Shown here piece by piece: positions 35,598 to 47,449 of a stretch of 64,000 nucleotides of DNA. The stretch is taken from the NCBI GenBank assembly GCA_031213475.1, contig JARUPZ010000019.1:62001-126000 (forward strand), given 5' to 3'. This stretch comes from Nereocystis luetkeana (taxonomy: Eukaryota > Sar > Phaeophyceae > Laminariales > Laminariaceae). Under the pieces are notes generated by a model. It ran no database searches. It saw only the letters and a list, made by a program, of their open reading frames with translations, and had not been told where the DNA came from. A program made the position numbers and the translations under genes. Numbering within the stretch: position 1 is the first letter of the stretch; each line of letters opens with the position of its first letter.

Positions 35598-35941
35598 TAC
35601 CTAGCCCCAACAGGTACCACTTAGGGATTATAAGGACTGCTTGGTCTTCATGCTAACGCTTAAACGTTCCTCGTCATGGTCGGCTTTAAGGAACTTGCAG
35701 TAGCTGCTTAGCCCAGCAGGCAGGCAGGCAGGCAGGTGGCCGGAAAGAGAAAGACCGCTTGATCTTCGTGTTCGTGTCTAAACGCTTCTTCTATTCCCGC
35801 TCAGAGTGGTGCTTCGTATATAGTCATTGCTCCTGCTAAAAAAACACAAAAATAACGCCTTGAAGCTGCTCGACGCTTTTTTGTTTTGCACTTTAGTTGG
35901 TTTGGGTCCCCTCGTGGTCGGCAGGCAATGGATGAATCACG

Positions 35942-35979
<38 letters not shown>

Positions 35980-36555
35980 TGCGGCATGGACCAACCCCAG
36001 AGAGAGAACGTGCGGCATGGACCAACCCCCTTGGCAAGCCGACTAGTCGTCGTGCCGCCCTCCGATAACAAGCATGATAGCGCTGCATTATCACATCAGA
36101 TGGGGTGAGAAGGACGTCCCCCAAAACGCGACAAAATTGACCACACAATGGCACCAGGTGCCTGGTATATATGTATATATATAACACATGCCTCCGGGTA
36201 AGTGCGTTCACTTTTGCTCTCGTGTCGGGGGGTTTTCCTTGCAGTGTAGACCTGCCATGCAATAATAGTAGACGTATCGCACGCGCCGTCGCTCGCTATT
36301 CTAGCCTTTGTCGGTGCTGTTGGTAGAGACAAAGAGGGGGATCCCTGAATACAGGGGGTGGCCAGAACATCTCCTGCTGTTCCCATGGACGGTTGCAGTA
36401 TCCCTCCTTACCGGTTTAGCCCCCACGCGTGTGATGAAGATAATGCAGTCATGTCTCGTTATAGACTCGTACCGTTTTGGACCCGTGGGTGCAAACAAAG
36501 CGTTCCACACTATATAGTAGTACTGAAACTGCCCCCCTCCCCCAATGTCTTCCTG
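35598..36555. other. Intergenic with (GA)n and short tandem duplication
   Basis: (AG)n at about 35947-35977. A ~26-bp tandem duplication (AACGTGCGGCATGGACCAAC twice) follows at about 35976-36028. A (GGCA)n run lies near 35718. Confidence 0.5.
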
Positions 36556-36664
36556 GTCAACGAAAACCCGACGTGTTCCGTCCCGGCATTGTATGTACGG
36601 GTGCGAGGGCCCATGGTCATAGCGACTACGGCCATGCATGACGTGAGTACCCCCCCCCCCTCCT
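36556..36664 (+). mobile_element. M3 repeat, copy 5
   Basis: Runs from TGGTCAACGAAAACCCGACG through GCGACTACGGCCATGCATGA to a C11 terminus. It lies just beyond the TTLL stop codon. Confidence 0.7.
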
Positions 36665-36683
36665 CCAAGACCTACTGTATATC

Positions 36684-39600
36684 TCACTGGATCATCGTCT
36701 CGACGGAAGCAGACTTCCTTCTTCTTCGGCCGTCCTTCAAGCCACCGCCGCCGCCGCCATGACCAACATCCGCGCTACCGCTGCCCGATCTGTGCGCGTT
36801 CCCGCCACCATCGGCCGCTTGGGTGGGTGCCGGGGCCTGCGGTGGCATCGCGTCCAGTTTCCGCCTGTTCCCTTGCCCGACGTTTTCTCCCAGCGAGGTT
36901 TTGGTCGAAGCTCCTCCGACTCTGATAGTCAAGTTCTCGGGAGGGTACAGCCGCTCCCACCCCTTCAGAAGCTCCGTTTCCCGTGATAAAACTTCGGTGT
37001 CGTGCTGCGAGAGAGGGAAGACATCATAGAAAGGGGGTTAGACGACCACCAAAACGCGTTGTAGAAAACATATTTCGAGCTTCCAGGTACCACGCAATAA
37101 TTACCGGTATATCATATTAGCCGCTAGGGCTACACTTGTTCGTAGCGCGCGGGGATTAACTCGAGCATTATGTGCGCAATTATACCGTTGATACTACAAC
37201 ACTATCGTTGACGGTGTCGTGCTGCGAGAGAGGGAGAGGACAACAAAAAAGGAGGACCTTTAACAATCTGGGAGGAGGGATCTTTAGGTTGGTAGGCTGT
37301 TCAGGTGTTTTGGTTCCTGTTGGGATCAAGGTACGGGCGAAGACCCGACCCAACCCCTGACTCTAACCCTAACCCTAACCCTAACCCTAACCCTGACCCC
37401 AAAACGAAGCCAAAACGGGCCAAAACTCGCCACAAACGCGGCTGCGCCGCGTTTGCATCGAACCAGGAAATTTCTCAGATGGGGGCGACGATTCCGAAGT
37501 GCAGACCACGGGACGCATTTTTCAAGTCAAGAATATCCCTAAAGATCCCTTCTCCCAGATTGCTAAACCTACTCCAAAAAAGGGGGAGAGACGAACATAT
37601 TTCGAGCTACCAGGTACCATAAAACTGTTACGGATACATCTTATATTATTGGCCGCTAGAGCCGCATTAGTTCGTAGCGCGCAAGGGTTACCTCGAGCAT
37701 TTTTGTGCGTACCATATAATACCGTTGATACCACCACACCGTCGTTGTTGCAGTGCCGTTGATATCACCACAATACACCGTCGGCGTTACAGTTTGTAGG
37801 CGCCACGTACCCTATCAACGAAAATATCCCTCCCGCCCGCCCCCCGTCCATCCACAAGCATCACCGAAACGCAACACATCTCCTCTTTTTCGATCTTAAG
37901 CTTTCCCAGTGACATTTTCGAATGCTGCTTGTAGGTCCAGCTACCTCTGTTGCCAGGATTGGCGGGGACGTGGGCGTGAGAACAGGAGCAGAAGACGCAA
38001 TATGTGCCTCTTCCTTGCTGCCTTTCTTCCACGGCGCCCCGGCGGCGCCTTGCGAATCCGCTGCTTGGAGAGGGGGGCAGCTCCCGGACCGAATCTCGAC
38101 CTCCGGACCCTCGTCCCGGGCGGCAATCTGAGGGAGACAATCAGCGCAGGCTAGATGATTAGGGTCCGATCGGGGGAGGGTAGATGCGTAGGAACCCAAT
38201 TAGGGCAGGCTAGATGCTTGGGGGTCCAATCAGCGCAGGATAAATGATCAAGGGTCCAATCAGGGCAGGGTAGTTGGGTAGGGACCCAATCGGGGAAGGC
38301 TTGGTGCGGATAGATCCGATCAGCGCAGGGCTAGATGCTTAGGGATCCAATCAGCGTAAGCTATCGATGATTTTTCGTAAGGAGGAAAAGCGTAGTTTTG
38401 TTTTCGGTGAGGAGGCTTGATTGATCAACCAGTGGTGCCAATGGTATGTGGAGACAGTCGGTTTGAGCGGTGCATTGTACGTACAAAACACGCGGGGGAG
38501 GGGAGAATTGGTCTATCGCAGTACATGCGATGCTGATGACGACTTCTGGTTGCGGTCCGATCTCCACACGTTTTTACGCGGAACTGAGGTGGTTGGCTGC
38601 AGCGGGACCGAAGGGCACGCTGCAGATAATGCGAGCGGTATGACCACCTTGGAGTATGCGAGCGTACTCGAGCAAGCGTTTGCCCCCAACAAGGTCGTAA
38701 TAACAGCGACGATTTCACGCATTCATCACACCCTCAACGAGGGAGTACCGGAAGTTCCGCATGACCGGCGACGTACAGATCGACACATTACCATAGTTCA
38801 AGTCTCCGCCGCTCCTGGCGAATAGTCCGGCCCTTCTAGTCACGTACGGGGGCGGGTAAAAGAATCTGGGTGCATTATGTTGCCCGGCTCGACGATTAAG
38901 CGCCCGCCTCCTTCAAACGTAACCTATTAACCATTTGATTGGGTTTGCCGTATCCCCCCCCCGCCCCCCAGGAAGGGGATACTATTAGTGAAATGTTTTT
39001 ATGTAAGATATGGGAACGACGTGACGGGCGCCCAACCGTTTGGGGTACCTCTGTTACGTGTAGGAACGGTGCTCCGTCTCGAAAGGGATGCGTGGCCAAT
39101 GATCAAACGACTAAGGCAAGCAATGCGTGAGTACCCCCCCCCCTCCCCCCTATAGGTTGGGTTGAGGTCGGTTGGTAACGGTACTGTAAAGTATGCCGCT
39201 CACTACTTGAGCTAGACAACCAGGGTACCGTTTTTCTTCTTTCTGTTTTTTTGACGGGCGCCCACAGCTGATGGTCGAGTTAGATCATTTGTGCGAGGTG
39301 AAGAACCTTTACTCCGCACAAGGGAAATGATCTGATCACTTACTGTAGTATTTATGGTAAGGTACCCAAGAGGCAGTTACATAGTAGCCCCATTACTGTC
39401 GCTGGAAGTGGCTGCACCGGAAAATAATTTCACCCATTGAAGCTGCCATCCACGCGCAAGTCCGCCTCACAAGCGGTTCTTAGTATTACGGGGGACCATG
39501 GAAAATAAGACCGAATATTGACAGTAAAAATAGCCAAATAAACAGTTTTTTGTGTTCCCCACAGGTTCTATTTACTATGGTCCCCCGTAATAGGATGAAG

Positions 39601-42600
39601 CGCACCCTACATGCGACTCACCAGACACCTGACGGCGCTTCGCGCTTGGTGTAAGCGATGTCTGCCTGGTCGGTGAAAACCCGACGTGCTCCGTACCGGC
39701 ATTTTACGGATGCGAGGGTCGATGGTCATACGACTACGGCCATGCGTGATATCGAGTACACCCCCCTCCCCCGCCGACCACCAGCCTAATAGAACCCACC
39801 TGTCGCTCGGCTGGGTCCAAGATAGGCTCAACAAGGTCGTGTGGAGGCTCTGCTTCTTCTGCAGCTTCTCTCGCAACACTGCCGTGCGCAGGAGCAGCGG
39901 ACTGCACTTGCCCCTCCCCGCCCCCATCGCACGGAGTCGCCCCCGCCCCCCCAGCTCCACCACTTTCTCGAACTTGCGCATTGTTTTGTTTTGGAGGGGA
40001 GGAATGGGGAGGGGGAAAAGGGGAGGGGGGGGAGATAATTCCTTGTGTTATCGTGGAGAACACAAGTCGACACGAGCAGTATGGTGGAGAGGTGGTAGGT
40101 GAGGCGCTCATAATGGGGAGGGGGGCGAAGGGCAAGCTCCGCCGACCCACGAGTTAACGCCAGGCTATATAAACCCGGCCGTAATCCCCCCCCGTCCAGC
40201 CGACTTTTGCAATCGATGAAAAAAAGGGCCCAGCAGTTCGGTGGGCTTATCTGGTCGCGCTATTTTTTTCTTCATCATGCTGCTTTCACCTGGGTCAACA
40301 TATTTCCGGCGAACCAGCCGCAACAGCTTGCCCTCGTTTCCTGCGTATCTGGCCAACAGGCCGTCCACCTTGCTGATCTTGTGTGGAGCGAATCGCAGGT
40401 AAATAGCAGATACCTGTTTCGGTCGAAGCAAACAAAGCAACAGGAGCAGCAGAACATGTACACACGTACCAGATTCTTTGTCATTCAGCATCTCAAAAAT
40501 CAAGAACTGCGAGATTTTGACGGTCGAAGTCGCGAAAGGGACTGAGGTAATCTTGGCCGAAACGTCAAGCGGAAAGCTCGCGTAGGGACGAAAGAAAGAC
40601 AGAGGGGGCGGCATAAAATCGTGAGCCGAAAAATTGAAATCGTCAGCCAATCGTGTACCACACTACTACTTGTACGATCTGATATCCGCTACCAGGTATC
40701 AATTTTGTCTCACGGCGGGGTCGTCTGTAAAAAACGTAATGCCTTTACGAACACGAGGTTATCGAGAACAGCGCTGAGACTCTGGCGATGTCTCCTTTTT
40801 TTTTCTGGGCATGCGGTCGACACTCGCTGCTGCTGCTTATGATAGCGTGCTTGGTTCGCCGATTTGACGTCGAATTTCCAGCATCCGCAAACGAAAAAAA
40901 ACAGAAAAGCGGTATCTTTTGGCCCGCAAAGGCCTCGTTTGGTCTCAAGATACTTTTTTTGGTGTAGGGGGTGGTCAGTCAGGGGGTCAAACCAACATAT
41001 CCAACGATAGGAGTTTTTCTAAAACACGAAGAAGAGATGTTTTTCACTGGAATGCGCTAACGTTGCCCCTCGTGTCGGGTCAGGCTCTAGCTCTCACTTC
41101 TTTCCTTGACAATGAAACCACGCTCTTCGCAAAGATTTTGCAAAATTATACTGGTAAGAAACACGTCAGGTGTTCGACCGATGGAGTGGTTAATAGTCAG
41201 TATTCTAAGCTGCGTGCTACATCGCGAAGCGAGTGAGGCTTCGCCTTGCAGTACTTGCACTATTAATAGTACCGTCGGTTTATATTTGCGAAATAACGAC
41301 GAAACACACGCGTTACCTTTTTGCGTGTGGCAGCCACAGCCGCCTCCGCCTCCGCCTCCTTCCGCTCCTGCTCCTTCAGCAGAGACCCAGTGGCCGCGTT
41401 ATCGGGATTATACAGCCGGTTCTGCGCGTCCCTCTTCTCGTTCTCCTCGAACCGCCTCTTGTCGTCAGGCCTGGCGAGAAGGACGGAGAGGGTCGTGGCG
41501 ATGACCTGCGACTTTATCCGCTTGTCCATCGGCGAGTCTGTCGCGAAGCTAGGCAGATGGTTGACCTCGATCAACCATGGCTTAAGCGCCGCGTCGATCA
41601 TGAAATCGAACCCGAGGACCTCGACACAGCGAGAACCTTCAACCCCTCCACCCTCCCCCACGCCCCCCCCCCCCTCCTCGCCCCCCCGCAGAGGTTCCGC
41701 TTCCATCAAGGTGTTCATTGTGCAAGCCCGGCCCTCCACCTAGCCCCCCTTTTCCCTCCGCTCGATGGCACTCTCTAGTAGCATTCTTCGTACGGTCGTG
41801 TGTTGGGCTGTTCTCCCGACCGACTTGGGGAAATTCTCCCCCTGCGTCTCCGAGAGGAAGAGGAGATGAGGTGTCCTGCTTCCCTTCGACACCGTTTACC
41901 TGGGGGAATGGGTCCGCTGGTGCGTGCCCAAGGTTGTTGTTGGTAGCTGCGTTTTCTGAGGCAAGTTTGTCTCCGGCTCCTCCTTGGCGCTCGGCGGTAT
42001 GTTTTTCGCTGCGGCTACTTTCGGGTGGGGGCATATCCTTGTCAGGGCCGAAGGTGAGAAGATAGTCTCGCTGGAGCGTCGGAAGGACGGAAATCAGCGT
42101 CTTCACGATGGCGTTGCCCATTTTTCGCCACAGCGTGTCCGCCTTATCCTGGCCGCGTTCCGAAGCCACCCACCCCAGTAGCCAGCGCAGGCTACGCTTG
42201 CTCCCGATGTCGTCTCGGTCGGTGTCGTCGTTGGTGACGAAGTTGTTCGAGCGCTTGTTCACGGCGTAGTTGGTGAGATGCATGCACCGGTCGCCGAGGT
42301 TGTCGCTAGCGGCCCGGGTGTACTCCTCGGTACAGAAGCGGGCGAGGCCGTCCTCGAAGACGTACACGCGCAGGGGGGTCACGCTGGTGACGAGGACGTA
42401 CATGCGAAGGTCGAACTTGAACCCCTCGATGAGGAGCGGTTTCTGGATGTACAGCTGCGCCACCTGGCTCTCGATGGCGGCCACGCGCTCGAGGTCTTGA
42501 GTAAGGAAGATTCCTCTGCCCTGGCAGCCACTGTCCGGCTTGACGATGAAGGTTCGGGTCGACTTCCCGCTCCCGTCGAACTCTATCTTGAACCCTCCCC

Positions 42601-43946
42601 ACTCTGCGGGAAGAACCCACGTCCTCGGGTAGAAGCTGTACTCCTGGGGAAACGAGCGTCTCATACGGTCGAGGTTTTGCGCGAGGCGTCCCTTGCGAGC
42701 GACGTTTGACATGCCCGGGAAGTGGTTGATCCGTTGCCATCGGTGGAGTTGCTGCGTGCGCTCGACGATGGCGGGCACGTCGACCCAGTATACGTGGCAC
42801 TTTCGGGCGGTCGATTCTGGGTCTTCGTCCACGAGCTTCCAGCCCCTTGCCCGAGCCGCGTCTCGCACTGCGTCATACTTGCAGTCTGCGATACACATCA
42901 ACACCTGAGGAACGGAGAGATGAAGGAAAGGAAAGGAAAGGAAAGGAAAGGACGGGGTAGGAAAGGAAAGGAAAGGATGTGGACACCACCAGTGTGCGCT
43001 GTGGATAAAGAGCGTGCGCAACGTCGGAAGCGTGCAGGGTTGCTTCGGATGACATGTCTTGGAGACAATGTGGACAGGTCCGATTTTCAGGAAACGTACA
43101 GGCGCAGGCGATTGAGTGGTTCTCCAGCTCTATGCAGCATCCTCATATCCTCATACGAAGTACGAGGGAGGAGAGGCGGGTGTCCAGGGCTTTGAAAGCT
43201 CCGACGTTGTCGGCGTGCTGCCGGTACTGTTCAAGGTGGCAGCAACGGGAGGGCGCCGACAACGTCGGAGCTTTCAACCCCCGAGACACTCGTCTTTCCT
43301 CCCTCTTCTGATATCTTAGAGGTATGTACATAAACATGTACCAGGTATACAGCATGAGTCAAATCAACGTTACACTTGACATTGCATTTGCTAATCTTTT
43401 TTTTGTGCAATGTTCCTTCTAATTTTTGCCTCGCAGTTTGTGACCACAGAGCTGACGCCTCTCGATGGCGAAGAATCAGCACAAACACTGAGCGTGCTGG
43501 ATATCGATGGATAGGTGAAGGGGACTTCAACGGGAAACAAAACGTCGGATTTTCTTCAGACGATTACAGCGTTCGTCACAAGAAGCAAGCCAGGTGGCAG
43601 CTGAGCTACAGCACTACCTGGTACCTGGTATACATGAAGGGGTTGCTGCTGAGCTACTGTGTCAGTATGTATAAGGGGTTACGCCTGAACTACGTGAGGT
43701 AAAATACAAGGAGATCTCCAACGCGCGCCCAGCATGGTACTACAGCAGTTTTGCCATCGTACTGCTGCGTGTTCCCAATCCATGATAGATAGTTGATGAG
43801 ACCGACTCTGTAACATTGATTTGGTTGCTCAGTACATGGATCCCAAGATAGCACACACATACACACACCTCGGAGGAGTTCGGCGGCTTCTTCCTGGATC
43901 TTTTGAATGACACCGCCCGAGCTTGAGGTGCAGGACTGGTTGTCAT
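36684..43946 (-). CDS. TTLL tubulin polyglutamylase, 7 exons
   Basis: Adds glutamate chains to tubulin tails; acts on flagellar or cytoplasmic microtubules (family knowledge; nearest type TTLL6/13). Minus-strand exons: 43946-43869, 42904-41900, 41739-41317, 40413-40290, 39972-39800, 38127-37945, 37004-36684. Phases agree at every junction, giving about 768 aa. The TTL domain shows INHFPGM (85-91), KPDSGCQGRGIFL (148-160), GFKFDLRMYVLVTS (187-200) and, after a ~90-residue low-complexity insert, GFDFMIDAALKPWLIEVN with Asp406, Glu419 and Asn421 as likely metal ligands. Exon 4 carries a conserved IYLRFAPHKISKVDGLLARY-type motif. The last exon has the WERLYPP segment that resembles the conserved end of TTLL proteins. 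The stop TGA (36684-36686) overlaps a GTGAGA donor-like site, so a further exon is possible. The weakest junction is the acceptor at 41740, which lacks a pyrimidine tract. Confidence 0.9.
37358..37397 (+). repeat. Interstitial telomere-like (CCCTAA)n
   Basis: About five hexamers of CCCTAA, preceded by CTGACT and followed by CCCTGACCCC. It lies within TTLL intron 6. Confidence 0.85.
38137..38362. repeat. ~36-bp minisatellite, about six units
   Basis: Degenerate units containing GCAGGCTAGATGCTTAGGG and TCCAATCAGCG. It lies in TTLL intron 5, ending (gene sense) about 10 bp before the exon 6 acceptor at 38127. Confidence 0.8.
39055..39145. repeat. M4 repeat copy
   Basis: GGAACGGTGCTCCGTC, GGATGCGTGGCCAATG and ACTAAGGCAAGCAATG also occur at 62785-62850 with point changes. 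Ends at GAGTACCCCCCCCCC, the same terminus type as M3. Confidence 0.6.
39440..39775 (+). mobile_element. M3 repeat, copy 6, split by an M1 insertion
   Basis: The left part (GTCCGCCTCACAAGCGGTTC) is interrupted at TA by M1 copy 6 and resumes at GGATGAAGCGCACCC. It then continues through CATACGACTACGGCCATGCG to a C-rich terminus. Lies in TTLL introns 4-5, clear of exons. Confidence 0.82.
39486..39590. mobile_element. M1 MITE copy 6, nested in M3
   Basis: 105 bp, TTACGGGGGACCATGG at left and CATGGTCCCCCGTAA-type arm at right, flanked by TA on both sides. The uninterrupted M3 copy at about 7155 supplies the empty site (complement of CTTAGTAGGATG). Confidence 0.93.
42922..42975. repeat. (GGAAA)n microsatellite serving as pyrimidine tract
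   Basis: On the coding (minus) strand this is (TTTCC)n directly upstream of the TTLL exon 2 acceptor CTCAG|GTGTTG. Confidence 0.85.
43150..43312. repeat. Fold-back element in TTLL intron 1
   Basis: The perfect inner arms TTGAAAGCTCCGACGTTGTC and inverse lie at about 43190-43213 and 43258-43281. Imperfect outer arms extend this (GGGAGGAGAGGCGGGTGTCC against its complement). Confidence 0.8.
43615..43630. repeat. Chained TACCTGGTA words (same orientation)
   Basis: TA-CCTGG-TA-CCTGG-TA in TTLL intron 1. Another single word lies at 43339. Confidence 0.9.
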
Positions 43947-45593
43947 GGGGAAGGCGTCAAGGCGTCAACGACGAGCCCTGTGCCGTACCCCTCTGAATTG
44001 CATGCGTGTAGGGGTAGACCGCATGCAACAGCCACGCACTCAACTAACGTGGACGCCGCTGGGCCGGCTCAACGCTGTGACGGACAACAAATCTGTGTTG
44101 ATACTCTCACGCGGACTGATGCTGATGCGTGCTGTGCATGGATCCTCCTCTCCGAAACCGGAAAGCAAAACACGCCTGATCTCGTGTGTTCTATGCCGGC
44201 CGTAATATGCTCGTGCGCCCGGCTTGCATTGACCTGCTCACCGTTGCCTGGCGCGTACTCGGCACCTGGATAGGGCAATTGGGCTGCAGCGGCTGCGAGG
44301 CAAAGACAAAATAACGGCCCACCCCGATAATCTTTGGGAGAATCTTGGATTGGAAAACATTCCCTTTTTGCCCCTACTGGAACTCCCGTCGAGGTCTCGC
44401 CGCAGAATTCAACGTAATCGGGATACACCTCGCATCAATTGTATCACTGTCCCAACCTGCGACATGAAGCGTGCGAGTGAAAGCTAGACCTCCACTAGCA
44501 GGGGTATATACAGAGTAGAAGCTCGAACGATGTGTACAAAGGAGTTGCCAGAGCAAGGAGAAGGAAATGGAGATGGTTGAAACATCTGTATATCCGCACG
44601 AAGTACGTAAAATACGTATTGACACACGTATGGACAAGATTCCCGTCTACTCCAGTTTGTACGTACAACACGTGCTGTAGTTCAAGTCAAGTCTATTAAT
44701 AATAGTCTTGCTCACGATGACATGGGCTTGTATCGCTCGCGTCGTACCCTCCTGACCAACTGTGTCACAAGGTACAGCTGTGGCTCGTGAGCAGCAGCAG
44801 TAGACTACCAGGTATATGAGTATATCTATAATAATACACAGCAGCAGTACTCCTACGAAGGATGAAATCAGCGGGGATACTTGTGGTGGATATCGACGGG
44901 CGAGAAATAACGGAGAAACACACACGCAGCTGAGAGACTAGAGACCTAGGATTTTGACTGGATATTTATTTCCTCCGCAACTTTTGACTTTTTGAACTCA
45001 AACCATCACTATATACGTCTGTATCATAAAAATTCATACCCACGTTTGTTGTTGTTGTTGTAGGTACCAGTTTTTTTTTTTTTTTTTTTTTGGTACCAGG
45101 TATAATGATACCCGGTATGAGAGTACGTATACCCAAGACATCTCATATCATACGTAGAAAACAATTTTTTACCTGATGATGACCATACGCGGCACACGAG
45201 TCACTGCAAATCACAGCACCATAAACACAACAGATCACAAAGCAGCATCTGGTCCGAGCGAACCCACCCACCCACCAACCCAGGCACCCACGCATCCACC
45301 CCCAACCACACCAGCTTCAGCAGTGGCAACGACGCTTCGCGTGGTGAGTGCCGTCTAGACGACAGCAGAGGTGCGGCGGTGCCAAGTAGAGGTGAACAGC
45401 CCGTCCGTGATACATACTGCTGCTGAAATAATCAATCAATCACAGACCACAGAGTGGGTGAAAAAAGGCATGGATACCGCTGTCCGTGAATGTAAGTAGC
45501 TTTCTTCAAGTAATTTACAAACAAAACGCTCCTTAAATGTATGGACATAAGGGTATGCTGTAGTGTATGTACAACCTGGTACCTGTCCGAACA
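43947..45593. other. 5' flank of TTLL, no further gene
   Basis: No additional exon supported. At 45061-45102 GGTACCAG, a T23 run and TGGTACCAGGTA form a small palindrome-flanked homopolymer. A TACCAGGTA word lies at 44806. Confidence 0.4.
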
Positions 45594-45780
45594 TCACTCG
45601 CGCACAATTCGTTGCGAGTCGACGAGGGAAGAAAAAGGCTGAAATCTTCTCGCGATAAAAATGAAGGCACGTACCATAGCGGGAAGGGGGTAGAAGAGCC
45701 TGCTATGTGACCCCGGATCTGAGTTACGAGTTGGAAGGAGAGAGAGAGAAGAAGATGTGCGAAGATAATAAATGGGATGT
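45594..45780 (+). mobile_element. SINE superfamily copy 2a (head missing)
   Basis: Reads plus strand. Shares AGTCGACGAGGGAAGAAAA, TCTCGCGATAAAAATGAA and GTGACCCCGGATCTGAGTTA with the copy at 48294. It has no tRNA head at left and ends in a short purine-rich region. Confidence 0.78.
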
Positions 45781-46976
45781 ATGTGAGCAAAAACCACGGA
45801 CGGCGTCCGTCCACGCTCTGTTTTCTCCAGCGCGCAGGCGGAAGGAATCGAAAGATGGCCGCATCACATGAGCTGGCTGCTTGCTGCTGTGCTCGCAGAG
45901 AAGTCTAAAGCGCGTCTGTCTCGTAGCTCGTTCTGCGACAGCAGTAGCACGTTTTGCCTTGTCTTGTGTCTGCGGTCGGGTCTCTTCGTGTCGTGGCTCG
46001 TCGATCGATGATGTTTGCCGAATTCTGATCGACTTGTTCACACAAACGAAACGAGCGATTTTATTTTATTTTGATCTGATTTTTTCGATCTCCAATCAAC
46101 CAACATGCAGTGGAAGACAGGTCTCACGACGGTCTTCCCGCTGGACGCCGGGCATACTATACTGCTCTGCCGTTACTCGTAGCTGTGCCACCTGGGACCT
46201 TTCCCACCTTGCTGTATGACCAAGTACCCGGTACTTTTCGTTCAAGTGTGTTCGTCGGAGCGCACCTGAGCTGTACGTAGGGAGGGGGGGTAGTTGTTTG
46301 GTGCTGCATCATCTCTACACAGTAAATAAATGCAGTATACCACCAGCACTACTTGCCAGCTATGACACGAGTACAACATCCCACCACACAGCAGCATGGC
46401 GTTGCGTTGTCTACTCTACTTTTATACTTGCGTTTTTTTACAAAGCAGTCTCACAGATGTGTCGTTTTTGTGACCAGAGCTTTCATCCCCCCAGGCAGGA
46501 TGAGGAATCGTCGCGGACACTGGTGTGCTGGATGTCGACGAGTACTATTACTATTAATATTAATATTTAGTACTCGTACGATATAGAAAGAACGGAAAAC
46601 ACACACATTTTACAACTACGAACTCACAGCTGACGTATTTCATCATTTTATAAAACTACGAGTACTACCGCAGTCAGTAGTACTTGTACACGACTCAAAC
46701 GCGAGAGACAGCGGCAAGCAGTAGCGGCAGAAGCCCAACAGCAGTTTGAGTGTCGTGTTCATCGTGCTTTTGTGGGTGTGGGCAGGAAGCTTTCTGGTGG
46801 AGACAATAATAATATTTCCTGGTACCTGTGAAGGTACCTGGTGGCCTCTACCACGTATTACACCAACCAATACCAAGGCATCTGTTGTTTCGTTGATATT
46901 TTTATAGCCACAAAAGTGCCATCGGCCATCGGTATACTCGTACACGTAATATTCGTACGCTGCACGCATATAATGT
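45781..46976. other. Intergenic, no gene assigned
   Basis: Nothing recognised. It holds a TACCTGTGAAGGTACCTGG cluster near 46830, a variant of the TACCWGGTA word. Confidence 0.4.
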
Positions 46977-47405
46977 TGTTGTTCTCACATTAACTCACAA
47001 TTCAATGCAGTCCGTGGTCGCAGGACAGGCTCCAATATCTCTGGAGTGGAAGAAATACCTCAAGTAAAAACAGAGGCAAAAACAAAAAACAAGCATACGC
47101 ACTCCACCACTGCGGACACCAGGGAAGCAAAAAGGAGACTATTAATAGCAGACAAAAACCTAAAAAAAGAAGATGAAGCCAAGCAAAAAAAACAAAACAA
47201 AACAAAAACAGACGCAGATAGCAAAACGCAAAAAAAAAAGGCAAAACGGACCATACTAACAAAGACACAAAGAGGTACAAACGGGAATGAAAGAAAAAGG
47301 AAAAAAAAACCCAAAAAAACCTGGCAGTGAGTTCCAGGGTGACAGTGAAATGATACTTTCAAAAAAGGAAGAACGACGCGCGAGTTATGTACGGCCACGG
47401 TAGAA

Positions 47406-47449
<44 letters not shown>

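Noticed and set aside
39720-39760. Resemblance of M3 core (CTACGGCCAT) to the 5' end of 5S rRNA
   Set aside because: Only about ten bases match and the rest of a 5S gene is absent.
41640-41740. Apparent frameshift in the TTLL gene at a 13-base G/C run
   Set aside because: A 160-nt GT-AG intron (41740-41899) joins CCCCAG to GTGGAG in phase and needs no sequence error. A one-base indel in the run remains a fallback.
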